33,691 nt of DNA, taken from positions 1-33,691 of the forward strand of contig NZ_JAFMHR010000014.1 of NCBI RefSeq assembly GCF_017854415.1, read 5' to 3'. Shown one piece after another: positions 26,672 to 33,691 of the stretch. Every line of letters starts with the position of its first letter. Positions within the stretch are counted from its first letter, which is position 1. The notes under the pieces are model-generated. The model was given only the letters and a program-made list of their open reading frames with translations, searched no databases and had not been told where the DNA came from. This DNA is from Yoonia sp. Lineage in GTDB: Bacteria; Pseudomonadota; Alphaproteobacteria; Rhodobacterales; Rhodobacteraceae. Both the position numbers and the translations under genes were made by a program.

Positions 26672-27460
26672 ATGGCTGGTAGTGCAAATCTAAACGTGAT
26701 GATGAAAGTCGCCCGCAAAGCGGGGCGTGGTTTGCTTAAGGACTTTGGCGAGGTCGAGAACCTGCAGGTCAGCACCAAGGGCCCAGGCGACTTTGTGAGC
26801 CGTGCCGACAAAGCTGCAGAAGCCTTAATCAAAGAAGAACTGATGCATGCGCGTCCGTCCTACGGTTTTCTGGGGGAAGAAGGCAAAGAGATCGAAGGCG
26901 AAGATCCAACCCGCCGTTGGATCGTTGATCCCCTTGATGGCACCACGAACTTTTTGCATGGTCTGCCGCACTGGGCGGTGTCGATCGCCCTTGAACATAA
27001 AGGTCAGATTGTTGCTGGTGTCGTATATGACCCGACCAAGGACGAAATGTTTTATGCAGAAAAAGGCGCGGGTGCTTGGCTAAATGAAAGCCGCCTGCGC
27101 GTGTCCGGGCGTCACAAAATGATCGAAAGCATCTTTGCGACGGGTCTTCCGTTTGCGGGCCGCGCTGATCTTCCAGAGACGTTGCAAGACCTTGCGCGCA
27201 TCCTGCCCGCCTGTGCTGGGGTGCGCCGTTTTGGTGCAGCAGCTCTTGATTTGGCCTATGTGGCCGCTGGTCGCTATGACGGTTTTTGGGAGCGCGGGTT
27301 GCATTCTTGGGATATCGCGGCCGGTATCGTGATCGTTCGCGAAGCTGGCGGCATCGTTGAGCCGTTGAAAATTGGTGGTGACATCATTGCCGATGGTCAG
27401 ATGATTTGTGCAAACGAGCCGATCTTCGAGACATTCGCCAAAGTTATCCGTAAATCCTAA
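26672..27460 (+). CDS. suhB: Inositol monophosphatase family protein
   Basis: The 262-residue protein has the metal-binding motifs of the family: GEE (E69, E70), WIVDPLDGTTNF with D86 and D89, and HSWDIAAG near residue 213. It hydrolyses inositol-1-phosphate or related sugar phosphates. In E. coli SuhB also takes part in rRNA antitermination, so the physiological role here is open. AAGGA precedes the ATG at 26672. The longer frame from 26570 lacks conservation. Its stop overlaps that of the convergent rhomboid gene by four bases. Confidence 0.92.
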   Translation: MAGSANLNVMMKVARKAGRGLLKDFGEVENLQVSTKGPGDFVSRADKAAEALIKEELMHARPSYGFLGEEGKEIEGEDPTRRWIVDPLDGTTNFLHGLPHWAVSIALEHKGQIVAGVVYDPTKDEMFYAEKGAGAWLNESRLRVSGRHKMIESIFATGLPFAGRADLPETLQDLARILPACAGVRRFGAAALDLAYVAAGRYDGFWERGLHSWDIAAGIVIVREAGGIVEPLKIGGDIIADGQMICANEPIFETFAKVIRKS

Positions 27461-28191
27461 CGCCTGACTGTCGGGATATTGCTACGGCGGTATTGCGCCT
27501 CGGGATGCGGTGGCCGGCCATGCGTCTGATGCCAATACACAGTGCCCCCGCGTTTAAGCCACAGTGGTAATGTGCCGAGAAAACCAATCACAAATCCGCC
27601 TGCGTGCGCCCAATAAGCGACACCGCCAGCGGACGTATCGACGTTGATCCCACCGAAAAGTTGAATGCCGAACCAAAGGCACAACATGATCCAAGCGGGA
27701 ATCGGGAAAACGCGAAAAAATACGATGAAAAAGACGAATATATCGACGCGTGCCTTTGGATATAGCAGTAAATAGCCCCCCATGACGCCCGCGATTGCGC
27801 CAGAAGCCCCCACAGTAGGAATCTGGGACGTGGGATCAGTCGCGACTTGTGCCAAGCTCGCGCCGATGCCGCAGAGCAAGTAGAAGATCAAGAACGGGAA
27901 GTGCCCCATTTCGTCTTCAAGGTTGTCGCCGAAAATCCATAGAAACAACATGTTGCCGGCAAGGTGCATGAACCCACCATGTAGAAAGATTGATGTGATC
28001 AACGACATGGGGTTTTCGCCATCACTAAGCCGAAATGGCAGCAAAGCGTAATCATAGTAAAACATCGATAACGCCCGATCGGTCTGCAAGAGAGCGAATC
28101 CTGCAAGAAAGATCACCACGTTCAACGCAATCAGTGAAAGCGTGACATAGGGCGTGCGTTGTGACGGGTTGTGGTCGCGGATTGGAAACAT
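27457..28191 (-). CDS. Rhomboid-family intramembrane serine protease
   Basis: The 244-residue membrane protein has six or more helices and the rhomboid catalytic set: H76 and N80 in FMHLAGNMLFLWIFG, nucleophile S130 in VGASGAIAGVMGGY, and H196 in AYWAHAGGFVIGF. It should cleave membrane proteins inside the bilayer; the substrate is unknown. The ATG at 28191 begins MFPIRDHNPSQRTPYVT, which is common in alphaproteobacterial rhomboids. Upstream frame sequence overlaps putA. It follows putA by 31 bases on the same strand, so the two may share a transcript. Confidence 0.92.
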   Translation of the reverse strand: MFPIRDHNPSQRTPYVTLSLIALNVVIFLAGFALLQTDRALSMFYYDYALLPFRLSDGENPMSLITSIFLHGGFMHLAGNMLFLWIFGDNLEDEMGHFPFLIFYLLCGIGASLAQVATDPTSQIPTVGASGAIAGVMGGYLLLYPKARVDIFVFFIVFFRVFPIPAWIMLCLWFGIQLFGGINVDTSAGGVAYWAHAGGFVIGFLGTLPLWLKRGGTVYWHQTHGRPPHPEAQYRRSNIPTVRR

Positions 28192-28222
28192 GCCGCGACC
28201 GTCCCTGATGTTGCGTTGGTGG

Positions 28223-31200
28223 TCAAGAGGTCGCTTGGTCCGCCACTTCTGCCAGCAGTGCGGCGTTTCCACCTGCTGCTGTTGTGTCGATGCAGACATG
28301 GCGTTCATGCAGCACGTGTGCCGCATCCGGCATGCTGGTAATCAACGCGGTGATTGGACCCTCGCGCTGGCTAAGCGCTATTTCGATCTCGCGGCCGGTG
28401 GTCGTGTCCCCCCACCAGATCACACCCGCCAGAGGAGTGATGCCCGCGAGTGCTGCGGCTGGGATTGCACCACCGGATGCGATGCCGATCCCGCCAAGCG
28501 CATTGACGGTCGCCGCTTGTTTCGCCGCCGCCGCTTTTCCCGGACCCATACACAGGATCGGGCCGCGCGGATGCGTGCTGTGACGGTTTGATTCGCCCGT
28601 TGGTCCGGGCAAGTCGGTAGCGGGATGAGTGAATGCTGCCTCACCGGACATCAGTTCCTTATGAAGCGCAGTGAGGTCTGCGTCTGTTTCCCAAACTTCG
28701 TCTGATTGCGCGGCTTCGGACGCGGTGAAGCGTGGCAAATAGTGCGGTCCGCCAGCTTTGGGGCCTGTGCCGGACAAGCCTTCCCCGCCGAATGGTTGGC
28801 TGCCGACGATTGCACCAATCTGGTCACGGTTGACATATAGGTTTCCGGCTTTGACCTTTTCCACAATTGTCTGGACGCGGTCGTCGATACGGGTGTGCAG
28901 GCCAAAGGTCAGCCCGTAGCCTGTATCGTTGATCGCGTCGACAACAGCTTCCAGCTCGCTTGATTTGAATGTCGCGACATGCAGGACGGGGCCAAAGATT
29001 TCTTTAGTCATGTCGGCGATGCCATTTACGCGGATTGCTGTGGGCGCGATGAAGTGCCCATGCTGAGGCGCTTTGATCTGGTGGATGATCCGACCGTCAG
29101 CTGCTGCCTGTGCGATGTGATTGGCAATGCCGTCGTGTGCGGCTGCGTCAATCACCGGGCCGACATCTGTCGATAAGTGCCAAGGGTCACCTACGATCAA
29201 TTCATTCATCGCACCTTTAAGCATCTTAAGCAGGTTGTCAGCGATGTCTTCTTGGACATAAAGACAGCGCAGAGCCGAACACCGTTGACCCGCAGACCGG
29301 AACGCGCTGTTAATAATGTCGCGCACGGCGTGTTCGGGCAGGGCGGTGCTGTCGACAATCATCGCATTGAGCCCACCAGTTTCCGCAATCAGAGGTGTGC
29401 CGGGAGCGCAATGAGCGGCCATGTTGGCGCGAATTTTTAGCGCTGTCGCTGTTGAACCGGTAAAAGCGATACCTTTGATGCGGGCGTCCCCCGTCAAGGC
29501 CGCACCGACTTCGCCGCCGCCGGGCAGTAGTTGCAGGCTGGCGACGGGCACGCCGGCCGCGTGCATCAGTGCAATCGCGCGGGTTGCGATGATCGGTGTT
29601 TGCTCTGCTGGTTTGGCGAGAACCGCGTTGCCAGCGGCAATCGCTGCTGCGATTTGGCCAGTGAAAATCGCGAGCGGAAAGTTCCACGGGCTGATACAAG
29701 TCCAGACGCCACGCGCTTGTTGGGTCGGCTGGGCTTGGGCTGCATAGTAGCGCAGGAAATCAACCGCTTCGCGCATTTCGGCGACCGCATCGGGCAATGC
29801 TTTGCCCGCTTCGAGGGTCAGGATCGTGAACAGCTCGTCTGCGTTTGCTTCATAGGCATCGGCTGCTGCATTTAAAGCTGCGGCGCGGGTTGCAACATCG
29901 GCGGTCCAAGGGGTTGCAGCGGCAAGGGCAGCGTCAATATCTGCTTTGGTTGATTGATCGACGTGGCCCACGATTGCGCCTGTCTTGGCGGGGTTGGTAA
30001 TAGGTTGCGGGTCTTGGAGCCTCCGGCGGGGATATTTGGGCTCCGAAGACGTCAGGGGATGTGCCGTGAATGCAACCTTTTGAAATGCGGCCCGTCCTTT
30101 GTCGATTGCTGCAAGGGTCGGGGTGTATGTGAGGTCCCAGCCTTTTGAATTCGTCCGCTCTGGCTGATAGAGGTCGGGGCCTTTGGGCAGGCTTGGTGTC
30201 GCTCCAATATGATCAAATGGGCAGGCTGCGACGGTTTCGGGGCTGACGTCTTCGTCTACGATCTGGTTCACAAAGCTGGAATTCGCACCGTTCTCAAGCA
30301 AGCGCCGAACGAGATAGGCCAATAGGTCTTCGTGCGCGCCCACGGGCGCATATATCCGGCAGCGCGTATTTTGTTCTTTGAGGACGATTTTGTGCAACGT
30401 TTCGCCCATGCCGTGTAGACGCTGGAATTCAAAGTCGTCGGGTCCACAGTTTTCTTGGGCGGCGATTTCCAGCACCGCCTGCACGGTGTGCGCGTTATGT
30501 GTCGCGAATTGCGGATAGATACGGTCGGTCATACCCAGCAATTTGCGTGCGTTGCTGATGTAGCTGATGTCTGTGTGATGCTTAGAGGTGAAGACCGGAA
30601 ATCCGGCAATGCCTTCGACTTGGGCGCGCTTGATCTCGGCGTCCCAATAGGCGCCTTTTACAAGACGAACCATGATTTTGCGATCAAGGCGTGTCGCCAT
30701 GTCGTGCAAGTGATCCAGCACTAACGGTGCGCGTTGTCCAAATGCCTGAACCACAACGCCAAAACCGTCCCAGCCTGCAAGAGCGGGTTCTGAAAGCACT
30801 GCGCCAATCACATCAAGTGAAAGCGAAAGCCTGTCCGCTTCTTCCGCGTCAATATTAAAGCCCATGCAAGCCGATTTCGCCAATAGTGCTAATGCGCGCA
30901 CACGCGGCACCAGTTCCTCCATGACGCGGGCCTCTTGTGCCACTTCGTAACGGGGGTGCAGTGCAGAGAGTTTGACCGAGATGCCTGGGTTTTCCGCCAC
31001 GCTGTCGTTGCTACAGTGATCAGCAATTGCGCTGATCGCGCGGGAATAGGCGAGGTGATAAAAACGCGCATCTGCATCGGTGCGGGCGGCTTCGCCCAGC
31101 ATGTCATAGCTGTAAGTAAAGCCCTTGGCTTGCATGCCTGCGGCGCGTTTCATAGCTTTTTGAATATCTTCGCCCAATACGAACTGCCGGCCCATTTCGC

Positions 31201-31696
31201 GCATCGCGCGAGCGACCGCAGTGCGGATCACAGGTTCACCCAAGCGTTTGACGGCACTGCGCAAGTGCCGCGCAAGGCCCGGCTTTTCATCGTCCAAGAC
31301 GCGCCCTGTCAGCATTAAGGCCCAGGTAGACGCGTTAACGAGTGAAGAGGCCGAATGCCCAAGGTGCTTGCCCCAGTCCGAAGGCGCGATCTTGTCTTCT
31401 ATCAATTCGTCCATGGTATCGGCGTCTGGAACGCGTAAAAGCGCCTCTGCCAGACACATCAACGCGATGCCTTCATCGGTGGACAGGCCATATTCTGCGA
31501 GGAAAACCTCCATCAACCCCGGCTCGGAGCTGCCACGAATTTTGCGCACGAGTTCCGCGGCACCGGCGCTGATACGGGCGCGATCGCTGTCTGAAAGCCT
31601 GGCAGCGGTGACAAGATGGCCCACTGCCGTTGCTTCGTCTTGGTACATGGCCAGATCGATTTGGTGGCGCAGTGTATGTGTGTGATCGCGTGGCAT
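28223..31696 (-). CDS. putA: Bifunctional proline dehydrogenase / P5C dehydrogenase
   Basis: The 1157-residue protein oxidises proline to glutamate in two steps. The FAD-dependent PRODH barrel carries VKGAYWDAEIKRAQ near residue 345 and the YAPVGAHEDLLAYLVRRLLENGA region after it. The aldehyde dehydrogenase part has E in IAETGGLNAM near 770 and the nucleophile cysteine in SAGQRCSALR near 804. It lacks the ribbon-helix-helix DNA-binding domain of the enteric PutA, so it should not repress itself; divergent putR fits as activator. The linker near residue 555 (EPKYPRRRLQ) is encoded by a REP-like DNA motif. The last 110 residues are poorly conserved. Confidence 0.96.
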   Translation of the reverse strand: MPRDHTHTLRHQIDLAMYQDEATAVGHLVTAARLSDSDRARISAGAAELVRKIRGSSEPGLMEVFLAEYGLSTDEGIALMCLAEALLRVPDADTMDELIEDKIAPSDWGKHLGHSASSLVNASTWALMLTGRVLDDEKPGLARHLRSAVKRLGEPVIRTAVARAMREMGRQFVLGEDIQKAMKRAAGMQAKGFTYSYDMLGEAARTDADARFYHLAYSRAISAIADHCSNDSVAENPGISVKLSALHPRYEVAQEARVMEELVPRVRALALLAKSACMGFNIDAEEADRLSLSLDVIGAVLSEPALAGWDGFGVVVQAFGQRAPLVLDHLHDMATRLDRKIMVRLVKGAYWDAEIKRAQVEGIAGFPVFTSKHHTDISYISNARKLLGMTDRIYPQFATHNAHTVQAVLEIAAQENCGPDDFEFQRLHGMGETLHKIVLKEQNTRCRIYAPVGAHEDLLAYLVRRLLENGANSSFVNQIVDEDVSPETVAACPFDHIGATPSLPKGPDLYQPERTNSKGWDLTYTPTLAAIDKGRAAFQKVAFTAHPLTSSEPKYPRRRLQDPQPITNPAKTGAIVGHVDQSTKADIDAALAAATPWTADVATRAAALNAAADAYEANADELFTILTLEAGKALPDAVAEMREAVDFLRYYAAQAQPTQQARGVWTCISPWNFPLAIFTGQIAAAIAAGNAVLAKPAEQTPIIATRAIALMHAAGVPVASLQLLPGGGEVGAALTGDARIKGIAFTGSTATALKIRANMAAHCAPGTPLIAETGGLNAMIVDSTALPEHAVRDIINSAFRSAGQRCSALRCLYVQEDIADNLLKMLKGAMNELIVGDPWHLSTDVGPVIDAAAHDGIANHIAQAAADGRIIHQIKAPQHGHFIAPTAIRVNGIADMTKEIFGPVLHVATFKSSELEAVVDAINDTGYGLTFGLHTRIDDRVQTIVEKVKAGNLYVNRDQIGAIVGSQPFGGEGLSGTGPKAGGPHYLPRFTASEAAQSDEVWETDADLTALHKELMSGEAAFTHPATDLPGPTGESNRHSTHPRGPILCMGPGKAAAAKQAATVNALGGIGIASGGAIPAAALAGITPLAGVIWWGDTTTGREIEIALSQREGPITALITSMPDAAHVLHERHVCIDTTAAGGNAALLAEVADQATS
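30016..30044. repeat. REP-like motif inside the putA linker
   Basis: GGAGCCTCCGGCGGGGATAT (30016-30035) and the bases up to GGCTCC at 30044 look like the short dispersed motif (GCCTCCGGCGGGAGTATTT type) that I recall from many intergenic sites in Rhodobacterales. The ends GGAGCC and GGCTCC are inverted. Here it is read through in frame, between the two enzyme domains. Confidence 0.55.
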
Positions 31697-31805
31697 TGGC
31701 AGGCTCCTGCAAAAGGGTGAGCTTTAGTATATCGGATATTTTGTGGTCTATCTGACTTCAGTGTGGCATATTCGCAGGCAACTTGACTGAATAAGGGCGA
31801 AAAAT
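31697..31805. promoter_or_regulatory. putA-putR divergent promoter region
   Basis: These 109 bases separate the divergent putA and putR genes and must hold both promoters and the PutR site. The region is AT-rich in the middle (TTTAGTATATCGGATATTTTG). I cannot mark exact boxes. Confidence 0.4.
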
Positions 31806-32297
31806 ATGGCCGAAAAGGTTTCTGACGTTGATCAGTTTGATCGCAAAATTCTTGATATTCTTACCGTAGAAGGTCGAATCAGTGTGACCGAACTGGCGCG
31901 CAGGATTGGATTGTCGAAATCCCCGACACAAGCACGGCTGAAAAGGCTGGAAGAATGCGGTGTGATCAGAGGCTACCGTGCGCTTTATGATCCGATCCGG
32001 TTGGGGCGCGACCATGTAGCTTTTGTCGAGATGAAATTGACCGACACCCGCGAGGCTGCGCTGTCGGCGTTCAATGCGGCCGTGATGCGTGTGCCTGAAA
32101 TTGAACAGTGCCACTTGATCGCCGGTGCTTTTGATTATCTGCTCAAAGTGCGCACGGCGGGAATGACGGGCTACCGCGCTGTGCTGGCCGAAAAAATTTC
32201 GACCTTACCGCATGTGGCGAATACCTCGACCTATGTCGCGATGCAGGCGGTGAAAGAAGAAGGTTTGGCGCCGATCTCGCCTGCGACAGTTGGGTGA
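31806..32297 (+). CDS. putR: Lrp/AsnC-family regulator of proline catabolism
   Basis: The 163-residue protein has an N-terminal HTH (DQFDRKILDILTVEGRISVTELARRIGLSKSPTQARLKRLEECGVI) and a C-terminal RAM/AsnC ligand-binding domain (IEQCHLIAGAFDYLLKVRTAGMTGYRAVL). Its divergent position next to putA matches the PutR activators of Rhodobacter and Agrobacterium, which switch on putA in response to proline. The ATG at 31806 opens the typical N-terminus. The TPR gene lies 36 bases downstream. Confidence 0.9.
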   Translation: MAEKVSDVDQFDRKILDILTVEGRISVTELARRIGLSKSPTQARLKRLEECGVIRGYRALYDPIRLGRDHVAFVEMKLTDTREAALSAFNAAVMRVPEIEQCHLIAGAFDYLLKVRTAGMTGYRAVLAEKISTLPHVANTSTYVAMQAVKEEGLAPISPATVG

Positions 32298-32333
32298 CTT
32301 GACCGAAAGTCATGCAGATGGGGATATTAGTGG

Positions 32334-32873
32334 ATGAAATGGATTTTTTCGCTTTGCTTTGCCGCTGCGCCCGCCTTCGCCGAAACTTGCCCGCCTGTGC
32401 GCGATATCAGCGCACAGATATCACAGATCATCGCGCAGCTTGGTAGCGCGGTTGGGCAGGCAGAGGCTGATATTCTGGGTCAAGAGTTATGGGCGCTTTG
32501 GACGGATGCACCTGATGAGCAGGCGCAAGTAATGCTGAATGAAGGCATGTCGCGGCGCGCTAGTTATGATTTCTTGGGATCACGCAATGTCTTGGACAGG
32601 TTGATAGAATATTGTCCTGATTATGCCGAAGGGTATAACCAGCGTGCCTTTACCAATTTTCTTGGGCAGGACTTTGAGGCCGCACTTCTGGATCTGGACC
32701 GTGCGCTCGCGATACTGCCAACCCACGTGGCGGCTTTGTCGGGCAAGGCGCTGACGTTGATGGGGCTTGGGCGCAATGAAGAGGCCCAGGAAGTCCTGCA
32801 ATCCGCGTTGGACTTGAACCCATGGCTGCAAGAACGGGCACTGCTTACCCAACCAATTGGGACCGACCTGTGA
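32334..32873 (+). CDS. Secreted TPR-repeat protein
   Basis: The 179-residue protein starts with a signal peptide ([16 protein letters not shown], cleavage before ETCPP). The second half has tetratricopeptide repeats: [21 protein letters not shown], then [20 protein letters not shown] with [17 protein letters not shown]. It should sit in the periplasm and bind other proteins. Short secreted TPR proteins of this kind are common in Rhodobacterales and without assigned function. It follows putR closely on the same strand, but a functional link is not implied. Confidence 0.8.
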   Translation: MKWIFSLCFAAAPAFAETCPPVRDISAQISQIIAQLGSAVGQAEADILGQELWALWTDAPDEQAQVMLNEGMSRRASYDFLGSRNVLDRLIEYCPDYAEGYNQRAFTNFLGQDFEAALLDLDRALAILPTHVAALSGKALTLMGLGRNEEAQEVLQSALDLNPWLQERALLTQPIGTDL

Positions 32874-32918
32874 TCACGTCTTGCCCACCGGCCACAGGGC
32901 GCATAGGAATACGACCGT

Positions 32919-33004
32919 GCCCGCGTGGTGGAATGGTAGACATCGGAGACTTAAAATCTCTTGGCCGCAAGGCCGTGCCGGTTCGAGTCCGGCCGCGGGC
33001 ACCA
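32919..33004 (+). tRNA. tRNA-Leu (UAA anticodon)
   Basis: The cloverleaf is complete. Acceptor arms GCCCGCG and CGCGGGC pair. The anticodon stem GGAGA/TCTCT encloses CTTAAAA with TAA as anticodon. A long variable arm (TTGGCCGCAAGGCCGT) is typical of leucine tRNA. The T arm is GCCGG-TTCGAGT-CCGGC. Discriminator A is followed by encoded CCA (33002-33004). It reads UUA and UUG codons. Confidence 0.97.
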
Positions 33005-33061
33005 CAGACTTTTAGATAGTCATATAAATAAGGGGTTTGGTGGCTCTGGCTTGTTGGTCTA

Positions 33062-33094
33062 TGTACCGTTTTCTCCAAATTCTTGTACCGTTTT
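33062..33094 (+). repeat. Two TGTACCGTTTT repeats downstream of tRNA-Leu
   Basis: TGTACCGTTTT occurs at 33062-33072 and 33084-33094, 22 bases apart in the same orientation, 58 bases after the tRNA. Such pairs can be arm-type sites for a tyrosine integrase at a tRNA attachment site. No integrase gene is in the window. Confidence 0.45.
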
Positions 33095-33124
33095 TAATCC
33101 TAAATTATTCTGTTGGCTTTTGTA

Positions 33125-33612
33125 GCGACAGGTTTATAGCCTGAACTCAGGTGTATTTTTCGCGATCTGCACCTATTGGTCGCTCTAGATTTGTTAGTTT
33201 CTTGTGGTGAGTTGGCTGCATCTCTGGGGTGACCGCTCACCATCAATGATCAATGGCCGTCTAGTTTGATCTGGATCAATGCAGTGTAGTGGCGGGGTTG
33301 TATCTTTAATTCAGGTGTCCTGTTCGCGCTGTCTCACCTAAAGGTCGCTCTGGAGTGCCCCCTCGCATCCTCCCCGATTGTAGCTACGTTTCCAGAGCGA
33401 CCACTCATCCACCAATGATGAATATATTCTTGATTTTGCAGCGACAGGTTTATATCTTTGGCTCAGGTGTATCAGTCGCAGGCCACACCTATTGGTCACT
33501 CTAGATTTGTTAGTTCTGTTGGCTGCATCTCTGGGGCGACCAGCTTAGTTCGCTCTAGATTTGTGGCTATCCCAACGTGGTTGCATTTCCAGAGCGGACC
33601 TCTCATCCATAA
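33125..33612 (+). repeat. Tandem array of structured intergenic repeats (three full, one partial)
   Basis: Units begin near 33125, 33292 and 33441, with a partial unit at 33549-33612. Each full unit reads roughly GCGACAGGTTTATA, then a small stem-loop (AGGTG...CACCT with TCGC in the loop), then TATTGGTCGCTCTAGATTTG, then a GC-rich closing arm. Units 1, 2 and 4 end in variants of GACCACTCATCCA; unit 3 is cut off after GACC. The large stem is a perfect 12-bp inverted repeat in unit 2 (33343-33354 with 33391-33402). In unit 1 all 12 pairs remain possible in RNA through three G-U wobbles and one G-C to A-U change. Short open frames across the array look accidental. Function unknown. Confidence 0.75.
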
Positions 33613-33691
33613 GTACAGGTTGACCAAAAAACTTAATATGGCCTAGTTTAAGGGCAGGGTACGAGCTTTGGGAGGAGCGAGTAGCTTAGTT
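33613..33691. other. Unassigned right edge of the window
   Basis: I see no gene, known RNA or repeat here. It is AT-rich up to about 33645 and then purine-rich. The repeat array may continue beyond the window. Confidence 0.3.

Noticed and set aside
32845-33078. Minus-strand frame over tRNA-Leu (contains [20 protein letters not shown])
   Set aside because: This is the antisense translation of a leucine tRNA, a well-known false gene.
33125-33612. CRISPR array
   Set aside because: Units are long (about 150-165 bases), imperfect and without unique spacers of constant length; no cas genes.
33458-33646. 62-codon frame in the repeat array
   Set aside because: It spans parts of two repeat units, has no convincing start, and its internal similarity comes from the DNA repeats.

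Overview
The window reads as a chromosomal segment of a marine alphaproteobacterium of the Rhodobacterales (Roseobacter group). The protein sequences, a PutA without a DNA-binding domain facing a divergent Lrp-type regulator, the pcm-tolC-popZ-like cluster and the moderate GC content all point there. I recognise the group from family resemblance, not from a database search, and I cannot name the genus.

Layout: 1-434 is the decayed right end of an IS3-family insertion sequence. A non-coding stretch follows, ending in a tandem glycine riboswitch (about 731-880) that precedes gcvT-gcvH-gcvP (970-5327), the glycine cleavage operon. After a gap with a tiny broken ORF come pcm, tolC and a PopZ-like gene (5692-8502). 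Next are cobQ on the minus strand, a divergent membrane protein, a conserved small protein (DUF6280-like) and efp. A minus-strand pair encodes an MsbA-type ABC exporter and YgfZ (11754-14271). From 14403 to 17163 there are two PLP-dependent aminotransferases, a 60-residue membrane protein and a 53-residue Tat-signal protein behind a Fur-box-like palindrome. valS and an HD-domain protein follow on the minus strand (17234-20953), then an orphan DUF2235 hydrolase. metF plus a thioesterase gene diverge from metR (22170-24573). Then come a membrane GGDEF-EAL protein, suhB, a rhomboid protease gene, and putA diverging from putR. A secreted TPR protein gene and tRNA-Leu(UAA) close the coding part.

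Functional links: glycine cleavage, metF, ygfZ (folate-dependent Fe-S maintenance) and the glyoxylate-type aminotransferase all touch one-carbon and glycine metabolism. putA/putR form a self-contained proline catabolism module. Most other genes are housekeeping.

The last 690 bases, downstream of tRNA-Leu, hold no convincing gene. They carry three full and one partial imperfect repeat of about 150-165 bp. Each full repeat has two stem-loops whose base pairing is mostly kept between copies by G-U wobbles and one compensatory change. This is the least explained structure in the window and my main candidate for something undescribed. Other points worth checking are a REP-like motif inside the PutA linker, a 13-bp perfect hairpin in the thioesterase gene, the Fur-like box before the mini Tat protein, and an HD protein with the metal-ligand pattern of mixed-valent diiron oxygenases.
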